Shown here piece by piece: positions 39,822-48,873 of a DNA stretch of 49,525 bases. The notes beneath the pieces are model-generated. The model saw only the letters and a list, made by a program, of their open reading frames with translations, was not told the DNA's origin and made no database searches. Every line of letters starts with the position of its first letter. Within the stretch, counting starts at the first letter, position 1. The position numbers and the translations under genes were made by a program. This DNA comes from an uncultured Sphingomonas sp. (GTDB lineage Bacteria; Pseudomonadota; Alphaproteobacteria; Sphingomonadales; Sphingomonadaceae): positions 1 through 49,525 of the forward strand of contig NZ_CALMAW010000067.1 in the NCBI RefSeq assembly GCF_937859915.1, in the 5' to 3' direction.

Positions 39822-39972
39822 CCGTTCGTCCTGAGCGAAGTCGAAGGACAGGACACGGGCGGAAACACCGTTCGTACTGAGCGCAGTCGAAGTGCAGCCA
39901 CCGTCCGCGCGTGGCCTTCGACTGCGCTCAGGCGGAATGGGGGTGCTTCGACTTCGCTCAGCACGAACGGGG
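39822..39972. repeat. Nested palindrome family C (one copy inside another)
   Basis: Outer arms CCGTTCGTCCTGAGCGAAGT (from 39822) and CTTCGACTTCGCTCAGCACG (to about 39967, then AACGG) are complementary. Between them lies a full second copy, 39868-39943, with arms CCGTTCGTACTGAGCGCAGT and CTTCGACTGCGCTCAGGCGG. It occupies the gap between rpsP and rimM. Confidence 0.85.
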
Positions 39973-39981
39973 TGTAGGCCG

Positions 39982-40458
39982 GTGACAGACACGCGCGTTA
40001 CATTGGCTGCCGTCGTCGGCGCGCACGGCATCCAGGGCGAACTCCGCCTCAAGCTGTTCACCGACGACCTCGCGCAGTACCCGCGGCTTCAGGCGGGCGA
40101 GGCGACGCTGACGCTCAAGTCGGTGCGCCCCGGCCCCAATGGCGCGGTCGCGCGCTTCGCCGAGGTGACCGACCGCACCGCCGCCGAGGCGCTGCGCGGC
40201 ACGCCGCTTACCGTTTCGCGCGACGCGCTGCCGCCGCTCGCCGACGGCGAATATTATCATGCCGACCTGCTCGACCAGGACGCCGTCTCCACCGACGGCA
40301 CCGCGCTCGGCCGCATCGTCGCGGTCGAGAATTACGGCGCGGGCGACCTGATCGAGATCGAGCGCCCCGACGGCAAGCGCTTCCTCGTGCCGGTCGCGGC
40401 CGGGGTCGACGATCTCGGGCCGCCGATCCGCGTGCACGCCGAGTTCGTGGACGCCTGA
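39982..40458 (+). CDS. rimM: Ribosome maturation factor RimM
   Basis: A 158-residue 16S rRNA processing protein. LAAVVGAHGIQGELRLKLFTDD is the N-terminal RimM block; the PRC-barrel half contains YYHADLLDQDAV, GRIVAVENYGAGDLIEI and LVPVAAGVDD. It binds S19 during 30S assembly. The start is GTG at 39982; the frame upstream runs through the family C repeat and is not coding. Its stop overlaps the next start (TGATG). Confidence 0.94.
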   Translation: MTDTRVTLAAVVGAHGIQGELRLKLFTDDLAQYPRLQAGEATLTLKSVRPGPNGAVARFAEVTDRTAAEALRGTPLTVSRDALPPLADGEYYHADLLDQDAVSTDGTALGRIVAVENYGAGDLIEIERPDGKRFLVPVAAGVDDLGPPIRVHAEFVDA

Positions 40459-40775
40459 TGGATCCGGCCGCGCAGATCTTCTTCCTGATGCTCGCAGCGC
40501 AGTTCGCGTTTACCGGGCTGTTGATGTGGAGCGTCGCGCGGCGCTTCCCGGCGCGTCTGCGACTATACCGGTTCGTCGCGCCCGCGCCGGTGCCGATCTT
40601 CTGCTTCGCGATGGCGATCACCGGCTTCCTCGCTTGGATGCGACAACAGCATCTGCCGAATTGGGACGAGGCCTCGACCGGCATCGTCGTGCGGATGGCG
40701 GTATCCTATGTCGTACTGTGGCTGGTCGGCGTGGTGTGGGGGAGCTTGGTGGCGCGCTGGACGCGTCGGCGATGA
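40458..40775 (+). CDS. Hypothetical three-helix membrane protein in the rpsP-rplS operon
   Basis: A 105-residue protein with hydrophobic segments at about 6-26, 41-61 and 76-96, with arginine-rich loops and tail (ARWTRRR). It starts within the rimM stop, so it is coupled to it. It has no known family; its insertion between rimM and trmD is not part of the common operon layout. Function unknown. Confidence 0.8.
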   Translation: MDPAAQIFFLMLAAQFAFTGLLMWSVARRFPARLRLYRFVAPAPVPIFCFAMAITGFLAWMRQQHLPNWDEASTGIVVRMAVSYVVLWLVGVVWGSLVARWTRRR

Positions 40776-40788
40776 GCATGTTCTTCTC

Positions 40789-40867
40789 GTTCCCCGGCGC
40801 ACGCCGGGGCCCAGAGCCCCAAACGCTGCCGCCTGAAGCCCTGGACCCCGGCGTACGCCGGGGAATG
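40789..40867. repeat. Intergenic palindrome family B, copy 3
   Basis: GTTCCCCGGCGCACGCCGGG at the left and CCCCGGCGTACGCCGGGG at the right, with GCCCAGAG and CCCTGGAC inside. It lies between the small membrane protein and trmD within the ribosomal operon. Confidence 0.8.
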
Positions 40868-40875
40868 GAAATGCG

Positions 40876-41619
40876 ATGAGCTTCACCGCCGCCGTCCTCA
40901 CCCTCTATCCCGAGATGTTTCCCGGGCCGCTGGGCACCAGCCTCGCCGGCCGCGCGCTGGCGGAGGGCAAGTGGGCGCTCGATGCGGTCCAGATCCGCGA
41001 CTTCGCCGCCGACAGGCACCGCTCGGTCGACGACACGCCGGCCGGCGGCGGCGCGGGCATGGTGATGCGCGCCGACGTGCTCGCGACCGCGCTCGACGCC
41101 ACCGCCGCACGCCACCCCGCGCTCCCGATTCTGGCCATGACGCCGCGCGGTGCGCCGCTCGCGCAGGCGCGCGTCAGGCGCCTCGCGGACGGCCCCGGCG
41201 CGCTCATCCTCTGCGGCCGCTTCGAGGGCATCGACCAGCGGCTGTTCGACGCACGCGCCATCGAGGAGGTGTCGATCGGCGACTATATCCTGTCGGGCGG
41301 CGAGATGGCCGCGCTGACGCTGCTCGACGCTTGCATCCGGCTGCTTCCCGGCGTAATGGGCGCGGCTTCCAGCGGGGATGACGAGAGCTTCGAGACGGGG
41401 CTACTCGAATATCCGCATTATACCCGACCCACGACATGGGAAGGGCGCACGATCCCGCAGGTGCTGCGATCGGGGGATCATGCGAGGATCGACGCCTGGC
41501 GTAAAGCCGAGGCCGAGACCATCACACGGCTAAGGCGGCCGGACCTTTGGGAGCGCCACGGTGGCGCGCCGGGTCGGTCGCCCTCTGGCGCGCGGCACGA
41601 AGACGGGACGAAGTCATGA
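40876..41619 (+). CDS. trmD: tRNA (guanine-37-N1)-methyltransferase
   Basis: A 247-residue SPOUT methyltransferase that makes m1G37. [24 protein letters not shown] opens it; [27 protein letters not shown] and [20 protein letters not shown] form the SAM-binding knot. YTRPTTWEG is in the C-terminal tRNA-binding domain. Its stop overlaps the rplS start (ATGA). Confidence 0.96.
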   Translation: MSFTAAVLTLYPEMFPGPLGTSLAGRALAEGKWALDAVQIRDFAADRHRSVDDTPAGGGAGMVMRADVLATALDATAARHPALPILAMTPRGAPLAQARVRRLADGPGALILCGRFEGIDQRLFDARAIEEVSIGDYILSGGEMAALTLLDACIRLLPGVMGAASSGDDESFETGLLEYPHYTRPTTWEGRTIPQVLRSGDHARIDAWRKAEAETITRLRRPDLWERHGGAPGRSPSGARHEDGTKS

Positions 41620-41996
41620 ACCTGATCCAGACGCTCGAGGCCGAGGCCATCGCGCATTTCAACGAAACCAAGAAGATCCCCGAATTCCGCCCCGGCGACA
41701 CGATCAAGGTCGGCGTCAAGGTCGTCGAAGGCGAGCGCACCCGCGTCCAGGCATTCGAGGGCGTGTGCATCGCGCGCGCCAACCGCGGCATGGGTTCGAG
41801 CTTCACCGTCCGCAAAATCTCGTTCGGCGAGGGCGTCGAGCGCGTCTTCCCGCTCTATTCGCCCAACGTCGATTCGATCGACGTCGTGCGCCGCGGTGTC
41901 GTGCGTCGCGCCAAGCTCTATTATCTGCGCGGCCGCACCGGCAAGTCGGCGCGTATCGCCGAGCGCAAGGACAATCGCGAGAAGGTCAAGGCGTAA
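41616..41996 (+). CDS. rplS: 50S ribosomal protein L19
   Basis: A 126-residue L19: [22 protein letters not shown], then [24 protein letters not shown] and [17 protein letters not shown] are the conserved blocks. It lies at the 30S-50S interface. Last gene of the operon, translationally coupled to trmD and followed by a strong terminator. Confidence 0.97.
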   Translation: MNLIQTLEAEAIAHFNETKKIPEFRPGDTIKVGVKVVEGERTRVQAFEGVCIARANRGMGSSFTVRKISFGEGVERVFPLYSPNVDSIDVVRRGVVRRAKLYYLRGRTGKSARIAERKDNREKVKA

Positions 41997-42023
41997 CGCC
42001 TTTGGCCCTCGCGGGCTGATGAG

Positions 42024-42060
42024 GGGCGTCGGTGGCGGAAGCCGCCGGCGCCCTTTTCTT
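42024..42060 (+). terminator. Rho-independent terminator of the rpsP-rplS operon
   Basis: GGGCGTCGGTGGC (42024-42036) pairs with GCCGCCGGCGCCC (42041-42053) across a GGAA loop, followed by TTTTCTTTG. Only wobble or minor mismatches interrupt the 13-bp stem. Confidence 0.88.
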
Positions 42061-42320
42061 TGCCCCTCTCCCCTGCGGGGGAGAGGGAGGGGCCCGCCGC
42101 GCAGCGGTGGGAGGGTGAGGGCACGTCCCCTCGGGCGCTGCGTGTCCCCACCCCCCCACCCCCCTGGCTGGGCCCCCCCCCCCCCCCCTCGCGGGGGGGG
42201 GGGAAGGCGCGCCGCGGGGGGGGGGGGGGGGGGGGCCACGTCCCCTCGGGCGCTGCGTGCCCTCACCCTCCCAGCCTGCGGCTGGGCCCCTCCCTCTCCC
42301 TTGCGGGAGAGGGGAAGAAT
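42061..42320. repeat. Family E palindromes with abnormal poly-C/poly-G tract
   Basis: The 338-bp gap between rplS and the peptidase holds the terminator and then a complex repeat. The left part has CCTCTCCCCTGCGGGGGAG hairpin and GGGAGGGTGAGGG; the right part has CCCTCACCCTCCCAGCC and a CCTCTCCCTTGCGGGAGAGG-like hairpin. CGTCCCCTCGGGCGCTGCGT occurs twice, about 115 bases apart. Between them the sequence degrades into runs of C and G, including one of about 19 C and one of about 20 G. No gene is seen. Confidence 0.75.
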
Positions 42321-42334
42321 GCTACCAGCACCTC

Positions 42335-44578
42335 ATGCGCCATATCCTCCTCGCCCTGCCGCTTCTCGTCGCCGCCGCTCCCGCCACGACTGGTGTCCCG
42401 CAGAAACCGCTGACCCTCGATCGCATCTATGCGAGCCCGTCGCTGTCCGGCCCGACCCCGCGCGACGTGCAGCTCTCGCCCGACGGCAGGCTCGCGACAT
42501 TGCTCAAGCCGCGCGCCGACGAGCGCGAGCGCTACGATCTGTGGGCGGTCGACACGACCGCTGGTGCGCAGCGCATGCTGGTCGACAGCAAGCGCGTCGG
42601 TTCAGGCGCCGAGATTTCCGAGGCCGAAAAGATGCGGCGCGAGCGCGCGCGCGTCGGCGGCACCAAGGGCATCGTCGACTATGATTGGGCGCCCGACGGC
42701 AAGACCATCCTCGTCCCGATCGACGGCGATCTCTATCTGGCCGGCCTCGACGGATCGGTGCGCCGGCTGACCGACACGCCGCAGTCGGAGATCGACGCGC
42801 ACGTCTCCGAGGGCGGGCGCTATGTCAGCTTCGTCCGCGACCAGAATCTGATCGCGCTCGATCTCACCACCGGCAGGGAGAAGCCGCTTACCAAGGAGGG
42901 CGGGGGCACCGTCACCTGCGGCACCGCCGAGTTCGTCGCGCAGGAGGAGATGGACCGCACCACCGGCACCTGGTGGGCGCCGGGCGACGGCCATGTCGCG
43001 GTCGAATGCTACGATGAAGCCAAGGTCAAGACGGTCACGCGCGCCGCGATCGGCGCCGACGGCACAAAGACCTTCGACCAGCGCTATCCCGCCGCGGGCA
43101 CGCCCAATGTCGCGGTGTCGCTGACGGTCATGTCCGCCGACGGCTCGCATCGCCAGAAGGTCGATCTCGGCGCCGATCCCGACATCTATGTCGCGCGCGT
43201 CGACTGGTCGAAGGACGGGCGCACGCTCTACGTCCAGCGCCAGAGCCGCGACCAGAAGACGCTCGACCTGCTCGCCGTCGACCCCGCGACGGGTGCGTCG
43301 AGGACCCTGTTCAGCGAGACCTCGAAGACCTGGGTCAACCTCACCGACGATTTCCGCCCGCTCGCCGACGGCAGCCTGATCTGGGGTTCGGAGCGTAGCG
43401 GCTATATGCATCTCTACCGCTATGCCGATGGCGTATGGACGCAGCTCACCCACGGCGACTGGACCGTCGAGATGAACGGCCAGAGCCACTCGACCGGCGT
43501 GATCGGTGTCGACGAGGCGCAGCACCGGCTGTTCTTCGCGGCCAATAAGGACGACGTGCTCGAAAGCCAGATCTACACGATCGACTATCTCCACCCGGGT
43601 GAGCCGCAGCGGATCACCGAGCGCGGCTATTGGAACGACGCGGTGATGGACAAGGCGGCGACGCACCTGCTCGTCACCCGCTCGAGCCCCAGCCAGCCGT
43701 CGCAGGTCTATCTGGCCGACGCGACCGGCAGGCGCGTGTCGTGGATCGAGGAGAACAGGCTCGACGCGGCGCACCCCTATGCACCCTATCTCGCCGCGCA
43801 TCGGCCGGTGACCTACGGCACGATCAAGGCCGCCGACGGCAGCGATCTCCACTATGAGATGATCACCCCCAAGCTCGTGCCGGGCAAGCACTATCCGGTG
43901 TTCTTCGAACATTATGGCGGCCCGGGGTCGCAGCAGGTCAAGCGCAGCTGGATGGGGCCGCTGCCGCAATATTGGGTGTCGAAGGGCTGGATCTATTTCC
44001 AGATCGACAATCGCGGCTCGGCCAATCGCGGCACTGCCTTCGGCAACCAGATCTATCATGCGATGGGCAGCGTCGAGGTTGCCGACCAGGCGACCGGCGC
44101 GCGCTGGCTGCAGAGCCAAAAATTCGTCGATCCGAAGAAGATCGCGATCTTCGGCTGGTCCTACGGCGGCTATATGACGCTCAAGATGCTCGAGACCGCA
44201 CCCCCAGGCCTCTATGCGGCGGGGGTGTCGGGCGCGCCGGTGACGCGCTGGGAACTCTATGACACGCATTATACCGAACGCTATCTCGGCGATCCGACGG
44301 CCGTGCCTGGCGTCTATGCGGGATCGGACGCGATCGCGCAGGCGCCGTCGATCAAGACGCCGATGCTGCTGATGCACGGGCTCTCCGACGACAATGTCGT
44401 GTTCGAGAATTCGGCGGCGCTGATCAACAAACTGCAGGAGACCGACACGCCCTTCGACATGATGCTGTACGTCGGCCAGACCCACCACATCGCGGGCGAG
44501 GGCCGGCAGGCGCATGTCGAGAAGACGATCGAGCGGTTTCTGGACGACAAGGTGCTTCACGAACTCACCCCTCCCTGA
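42335..44578 (+). CDS. Secreted S9 family peptidase, dipeptidyl peptidase IV-like
   Basis: A 747-residue serine peptidase. A signal peptide (MRHILLALPLLVAAAPA) precedes an N-terminal beta-propeller (about 40-510) with EFVAQEEMDR, resembling the substrate-anchoring Glu pair of DPP-IV. The C-terminal hydrolase domain has Ser609 (GWSYGGYM), the acid in LSDDNV (Asp685/686) and His717/718 (QTHHIAG). It would release X-Pro dipeptides from peptides in the periplasm. The stop codon and the last two prolines lie in a family D repeat. Confidence 0.93.
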   Translation: MRHILLALPLLVAAAPATTGVPQKPLTLDRIYASPSLSGPTPRDVQLSPDGRLATLLKPRADERERYDLWAVDTTAGAQRMLVDSKRVGSGAEISEAEKMRRERARVGGTKGIVDYDWAPDGKTILVPIDGDLYLAGLDGSVRRLTDTPQSEIDAHVSEGGRYVSFVRDQNLIALDLTTGREKPLTKEGGGTVTCGTAEFVAQEEMDRTTGTWWAPGDGHVAVECYDEAKVKTVTRAAIGADGTKTFDQRYPAAGTPNVAVSLTVMSADGSHRQKVDLGADPDIYVARVDWSKDGRTLYVQRQSRDQKTLDLLAVDPATGASRTLFSETSKTWVNLTDDFRPLADGSLIWGSERSGYMHLYRYADGVWTQLTHGDWTVEMNGQSHSTGVIGVDEAQHRLFFAANKDDVLESQIYTIDYLHPGEPQRITERGYWNDAVMDKAATHLLVTRSSPSQPSQVYLADATGRRVSWIEENRLDAAHPYAPYLAAHRPVTYGTIKAADGSDLHYEMITPKLVPGKHYPVFFEHYGGPGSQQVKRSWMGPLPQYWVSKGWIYFQIDNRGSANRGTAFGNQIYHAMGSVEVADQATGARWLQSQKFVDPKKIAIFGWSYGGYMTLKMLETAPPGLYAAGVSGAPVTRWELYDTHYTERYLGDPTAVPGVYAGSDAIAQAPSIKTPMLLMHGLSDDNVVFENSAALINKLQETDTPFDMMLYVGQTHHIAGEGRQAHVEKTIERFLDDKVLHELTPP

Positions 44579-44668
44579 AAGGGAGGGGACGGGGGTGGGT
44601 TCGCCTGGGGCTGGCGCTACCCTATCCTGAGACGAACCCACCCCTAACCCCTCCCTTTCAGGGAGGGG
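44566..44668. repeat. Intergenic palindrome family D, copy 2
   Basis: Hairpins CCCCTCCCTGAAAGGGAGGG and CCCCTCCCTTTCAGGGAGGG at the ends, with GGGGGTGGGTTCG and CGAACCCACCCCTAACCCC inside. It overlaps the end of the peptidase gene, providing its TGA, and can double as a terminator. Confidence 0.85.
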
Positions 44669-44743
44669 AACCGCAAGCCTCTTGGACAACAAGCGCCAAG
44701 CGACTATGCGCGGGCGCGCAATATTCGCACTTGGAGTTTTGAC

Positions 44744-45772
44744 ATGGGGTATCGGATCGTCGTGGCGGGAGCCACCGGCAATGTCGGGCGCGAGATGCTC
44801 GCGATCCTGGCGGAGCGCGAATTTCCGATCGATGAGATCGCGGTTGTCGCCAGCAGCCGCTCGCAGGGCACGCAGGTCGAATTCGGCGACACCGGCAAGA
44901 TGCTGACGATCAAGAATATCGACCATTTCGATCCGACCGGCTGGGACATGGCGCTGTTTGCGATCGGCTCGGAGGCGACCAAGATCCACGCGCCGCGCTT
45001 CGCCAAGGCGGGCTGCACGGTGATCGACAATTCGTCGCTCTACCGGATGGATCCCGACGTGCCGCTGATCGTGCCCGAGGTGAACCCGGATGCGATCGAG
45101 GGCTACGCCCGCAAGAACATCATCGCCAACCCCAATTGCTCGACTGCGCAGATGGTCGTGGCGCTCAAGCCGCTGCACGATTTCGCCAAGATCACGCGCG
45201 TCGTCGTCTCGACCTACCAGTCGGTGTCGGGCGCGGGCAAGGCGGGGATGGACGAGCTGTTCGAGCAGAGCCGCAACATCTTCGTCGGCGATTCGGCCGA
45301 GCCGAAGAAGTTCACCAAGCAGATCGCGTTCAACGTGATCCCGCACATCGACAGCTTCCTCGACGACGGCTTCACCAAGGAAGAGTGGAAGATGGTCGTC
45401 GAGACCAAGAAAATCCTCGATCCCAAGATCAAGGTGGTCGCGACCTGCGTGCGCGTGCCGGTGTTCGTCGGCCATAGCGAGGCGATCAACATCGAGTTCG
45501 AAAACGAGATTTCGGCCAAGCAGGCGCAGGACATCCTGCGCGAGGCGCCCGGCATCATGCTGATCGATAAGCGCGAGGACGGCGGCTACACGACGCCGAT
45601 CGAGTGCGTCGGCGAGTTCGCCACCTTCGTCAGCCGCGTCCGCGAGGACCCGACCGTCGACAACGGCCTCGTGCTGTGGTGCGTCTCGGACAATCTGCGC
45701 AAGGGCGCGGCGCTCAACGCGGTGCAGATCGCCGAACTGCTCGGGCGGCGCCACCTCCATAAGGCGGCGTAA
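44744..45772 (+). CDS. asd: Aspartate-semialdehyde dehydrogenase
   Basis: A 342-residue enzyme of the aspartate pathway, reducing aspartyl phosphate with NADPH. GATGNVGREM (9-18) binds NADP, the catalytic Cys132 lies in NPNCSTAQM, STYQSVSGAGKAG follows and GHSEAINIEFE carries the active-site His. It feeds lysine, threonine and diaminopimelate synthesis; dapF is 7 kb away. Convergent with the next gene. Confidence 0.97.
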   Translation: MGYRIVVAGATGNVGREMLAILAEREFPIDEIAVVASSRSQGTQVEFGDTGKMLTIKNIDHFDPTGWDMALFAIGSEATKIHAPRFAKAGCTVIDNSSLYRMDPDVPLIVPEVNPDAIEGYARKNIIANPNCSTAQMVVALKPLHDFAKITRVVVSTYQSVSGAGKAGMDELFEQSRNIFVGDSAEPKKFTKQIAFNVIPHIDSFLDDGFTKEEWKMVVETKKILDPKIKVVATCVRVPVFVGHSEAINIEFENEISAKQAQDILREAPGIMLIDKREDGGYTTPIECVGEFATFVSRVREDPTVDNGLVLWCVSDNLRKGAALNAVQIAELLGRRHLHKAA

Positions 45773-45830
45773 CGGTCATCGTCCGCTCGGTGGTCGCGCT
45801 GTCGGCCATCGAGCGGATCGGTCCGCCGGA

Positions 45831-46190
45831 TCAGGCGGCCAGCCACATCCGCGCGGCCTTCTCCGAGATGAAGACCATGCCGCCGTCGCGCATCGTCTGC
45901 TTCGCGCGGACCTTGCTGAGGCTGTCGGCGGTGACCACCGCGGTGCGGTCGCCCTCGCGCCACAGATCGCCCATCGCGTCCGCCATGATCTTGGCGGAAC
46001 TCGGCGATGCCACGGTGCCGCGGCTATTGTCGAACAGGACGCGGAGCGTGCTGAAATCGTGGCGCGCCCTGATCAGTTCGGCGCGACAGTCCTGCGCCAT
46101 GCGCGAGGTCATGCTGTCGTCCAATTCGCCTTCGACGCGACAGATGACGAGGGCATCCGAAACATCGCGTTCGATTTCGTACCTGGCCAT
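45831..46190 (-). CDS. Hypothetical cytoplasmic protein, STAS-like in appearance
   Basis: A 119-residue acidic soluble protein, MARYEIERDVSDALVICRVE onward. The alternation of short strands and helices (ALVICRVEGELDDS, TLRVLFDNSRG, DRTAVVTADSLSKVRA) recalls STAS or SpoIIAA-like folds, but no family motif is certain. GGAGG lies six bases before the ATG. No signal peptide. Function unknown. Confidence 0.8.
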   Translation of the reverse strand: MARYEIERDVSDALVICRVEGELDDSMTSRMAQDCRAELIRARHDFSTLRVLFDNSRGTVASPSSAKIMADAMGDLWREGDRTAVVTADSLSKVRAKQTMRDGGMVFISEKAARMWLAA

Positions 46191-46365
46191 GTGATCCTCC
46201 GAAGATCGGCATGTTTGTCATTCTTTACCATGAACTTAAAGACCAATCTTGCGGTGCATTGCAGCAATGGCCTGCCCCGCTCAAATATCGGTCAGGCGGA
46301 TCCCGCTGTCCGGTGGACGACTGCGGAGCATCCGATCAGATCGCAGGGCGATGCGGGAGGCGAGA

Positions 46366-46812
46366 ATGACCGACACGATGACAGGCGGCTGCCAATGCGG
46401 GCGGGTGCGCTACGCCGCCGCGATTGCGAACGACGAGGCGTATGTCTGCCATTGCGGCATGTGCCGCCGCGCGACCGGTGGCATCTCGATCGCATTCAAG
46501 CAGGTCGCGCTCGCCGATGTGACGTGGACCGCGACATCGCCCGACTATTATCAATCCTCGCCGATCGCCAGACGGCCCTTCTGTAAGGTGTGCGGGACGC
46601 CGCTCGGCTTCCAGTTCCTCGACGGCGACGCTATGGACCTCACCGTCGGCTCGTTCGACGATCCGACACGTTTCCGCCCGACCTCCCATTTCTCGATCGA
46701 GACCGCGCTGCCGGCGTGGATGGATGTGTCGCATTTGCCCGGCACACGGCTCGACGAGCATGCGCCCGTCGCCGACAGATGGAAGAAGGCCCTTGGCAAG
46801 CTCCCCGACTGA
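46366..46812 (+). CDS. GFA (Mss4-like zinc) family protein
   Basis: A 148-residue protein of the glutathione-dependent formaldehyde-activating (GFA) family. Zinc-binding cysteines are GGCQCG (Cys9, Cys11), CHCGMC (28-33) and CKVCG (73-76). Most members have unproven substrates despite the family name. The start ATG 46366 fits the family; the frame extends upstream. The next gene starts inside its end. Confidence 0.9.
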   Translation: MTDTMTGGCQCGRVRYAAAIANDEAYVCHCGMCRRATGGISIAFKQVALADVTWTATSPDYYQSSPIARRPFCKVCGTPLGFQFLDGDAMDLTVGSFDDPTRFRPTSHFSIETALPAWMDVSHLPGTRLDEHAPVADRWKKALGKLPD

Positions 46813-47575
46813 TCCGACCGTCCATCGGTTCGCCAGCTTCGACGGCGTCGAGATCGCCTGGCGCGAGATCGCGCCGGCCGGCGGCGGCGGGCGGCCGATC
46901 GTGCTGATCCACGGCTTCTTCTCGACCGCCGAGGTCAATTGGATCCGCTACGGCCATGCCGCGCGCCTCGCGGCGTGCGGCTACCGCGTGATCATGCCCG
47001 ACCTGCGCGGCCATGGCGACAGCGCCAAGCCGCACGATTCCGCCGCCTATCCGCGCGATGCGCTCGCCGACGACGGCTTCGCCTTGATCGCTCGTCTCGG
47101 GCTGACCGACTATGACCTCGGCGGCTATTCGCTGGGCGGGCGCACGACGATGCGGATGCTCGCGCGGGGTGCCACGCCGCGGCGCGCGATCGTCGGCGGG
47201 ATGGGGCTCGCCGGGATCGTCGACACCGGCGGACGCGGTAGTCATTTCCGCAACATACTGACCAACCTCGGCAGCTTCGCGCGGGGCTCGAACGAATGGA
47301 TGGCGGAAGCCTTCCTCAAGACCGTCGGCGGCGATCCGGTGGCGCTGCTCCACGTGCTCGACACCTTCACCGACACGCCGCTCGACGTGGTCCGCGGCAT
47401 CGACACGCCGACGTTGGTCGTCGCCGGCGTCGACGACGACGACAATGGCTCGGCGCGGGCGCTTGCCGACGCGCTGCCGGCTGGGGTCCACGTCCCGATC
47501 CCCGGCAACCATATGAGTGCGGTGACCAAGCGGGAACTCGGCGAGGCGATCGCCGATTTTGTCACGCTCGCGTAA
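46793..47575 (+). CDS. Alpha/beta fold hydrolase
   Basis: A 260-residue hydrolase. VLIHGFFSTA gives the oxyanion hole, PDLRGHGDSAKP follows, the nucleophile Ser113 lies in GGYSLGGR, the acid is about Asp214 and His240 (PGNHMS) is the base. Substrate unknown. The start is uncertain: TTG 46793 overlaps the GFA gene by 20 bases and gives a normal N-terminus; ATG 46760 is an alternative. Confidence 0.87.
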   Translation: MASSPTDPTVHRFASFDGVEIAWREIAPAGGGGRPIVLIHGFFSTAEVNWIRYGHAARLAACGYRVIMPDLRGHGDSAKPHDSAAYPRDALADDGFALIARLGLTDYDLGGYSLGGRTTMRMLARGATPRRAIVGGMGLAGIVDTGGRGSHFRNILTNLGSFARGSNEWMAEAFLKTVGGDPVALLHVLDTFTDTPLDVVRGIDTPTLVVAGVDDDDNGSARALADALPAGVHVPIPGNHMSAVTKRELGEAIADFVTLA

Positions 47576-47637
47576 CATTTATCAATCTGGATCAGTATTT
47601 AGCGAATCATTCACCGGCATGGCGCGATACAGGCGGC

Positions 47638-48834
47638 ATGGATTCCACCGCCATCATACTGTCGAGCCTGACGGCGACCAGTCTGCTGCTGTGCGTGGCA
47701 TTGGCGATGGCCTGGCATTGTTTCGGGCGTGAACGCCATGCGGCGATCTGGTCCGCCGCCTTCGGCCTGTCGACGGCGACCTGGGCGGTCAATCTGCTCA
47801 GCGCCTGGATGCCGGCCTTCGATACCCCTCTGACGCTGCTCGCGAGCCTGACGTCGATCGGCTGCTTCGCGCTGATCGCGCTCGGTTTCCGGCGACGGGT
47901 CGGGCTCCCCGAACGCGCCGAGCTGATCATCATGATCGGTGCGGCGGTCTCGGTGCTGGCCGGCTGGGTGGTGATCTGGTCGACCCATGCCGGCTTCGTC
48001 CGCGCGCTGATCGTCTTCTTCTGCGCCGCGATGCTGATCGTTTCGGCGCTGTCGTTGCGCGCGGATCCGCAGGACGGGCGACGGCGGACGGGTGGGGCGG
48101 CGTTCTGGATGCTGGCGAGCTTTGCGGGCTATGATCTTCTGCTCGGCATCGTGGCGCTGTGCGCATCTGGCCCGGCGGACCTCAGCTATCGGCTCTACCG
48201 GCTCATGCTGCTGCTGGGCGTGCCGACCGGGCTGTTCGGGGTCGGGCTGTTCGCGATGTTCCTGCTCGCGGCCGACCTTGCAGACGGCATGCGGCAGCTC
48301 GCGGCGAGCGATCCGCTGACCGGCATCCTCAACCGCCGCGGCTTCGAGCAGGCGGCGGTGCCGCTTGTCGCGCAGAGCAAGCGCCATGCACGCACGCTGG
48401 CGGTGGTGATGGCGGACCTCGACCGCTTCAAGACGATCAACGACCGCTTCGGCCACGGCGTCGGCGATGCTGTGCTGCAATGTTTCGCCAGCCATGTCGG
48501 CAAGACGATCCGCGAGGGCGATCTGTTCGGCCGGATGGGTGGCGAAGAGTTCGTGCTGGTGCTGCCCGACACCGGCGGCAGCGAGGCGATCGAGGCGATC
48601 GAGCGGATCCGGGCGGGGCTCGATGCGGCGGTGCGCGATCTCGTCCCGTCGGCGCGGATCACCGCCAGCTTCGGCATCGCGCTGCTCGATCAGCGCGGCG
48701 ACACGCTGTCGGATGCGATGGGCCGCGCCGACCGGGCGCTCTACGATTCGAAGATGACGGGGCGCGACCGGATCACGCTGGCCGCGGCGGCGACCGCCAC
48801 GGCGCTGCGCGCGGTGACACGCCGCGTCGCCTGA
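47638..48834 (+). CDS. Membrane-bound diguanylate cyclase (GGDEF)
   Basis: A 398-residue protein. About seven hydrophobic helices fill residues 5-220, of a MASE-like sensor type. The C-terminal GGDEF domain has an intact active site GGEEF (301-305), preceded at exactly five residues by the RxxD inhibitory site (REGD). ASDPLTGILNRRGFEQ opens the domain and FKTINDRFGHGVGDAVL binds substrate. It should make c-di-GMP with product inhibition; what the membrane part senses is unknown. Confidence 0.92.
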   Translation: MDSTAIILSSLTATSLLLCVALAMAWHCFGRERHAAIWSAAFGLSTATWAVNLLSAWMPAFDTPLTLLASLTSIGCFALIALGFRRRVGLPERAELIIMIGAAVSVLAGWVVIWSTHAGFVRALIVFFCAAMLIVSALSLRADPQDGRRRTGGAAFWMLASFAGYDLLLGIVALCASGPADLSYRLYRLMLLLGVPTGLFGVGLFAMFLLAADLADGMRQLAASDPLTGILNRRGFEQAAVPLVAQSKRHARTLAVVMADLDRFKTINDRFGHGVGDAVLQCFASHVGKTIREGDLFGRMGGEEFVLVLPDTGGSEAIEAIERIRAGLDAAVRDLVPSARITASFGIALLDQRGDTLSDAMGRADRALYDSKMTGRDRITLAAAATATALRAVTRRVA

Positions 48835-48873
48835 ACGGCCGGATCACGCGACCCGGCCGGTTCGCGGTTGGGC

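Noticed and set aside
39892..39981. Longer N-terminus for RimM
   Set aside because: The extension is the translated family C repeat (LRLRS-type sequence) ahead of the conserved start; GTG at 39982 fits the family. Unlike mtaB, no conserved protein sequence lies upstream of the repeat.
42602..45760. Very long minus-strand open frame (1052 codons) opposite the peptidase and asd genes
   Set aside because: It is antisense to two well-conserved genes, has no family motif, and its His/Arg/Asp-rich composition is that of a high-GC shadow frame.
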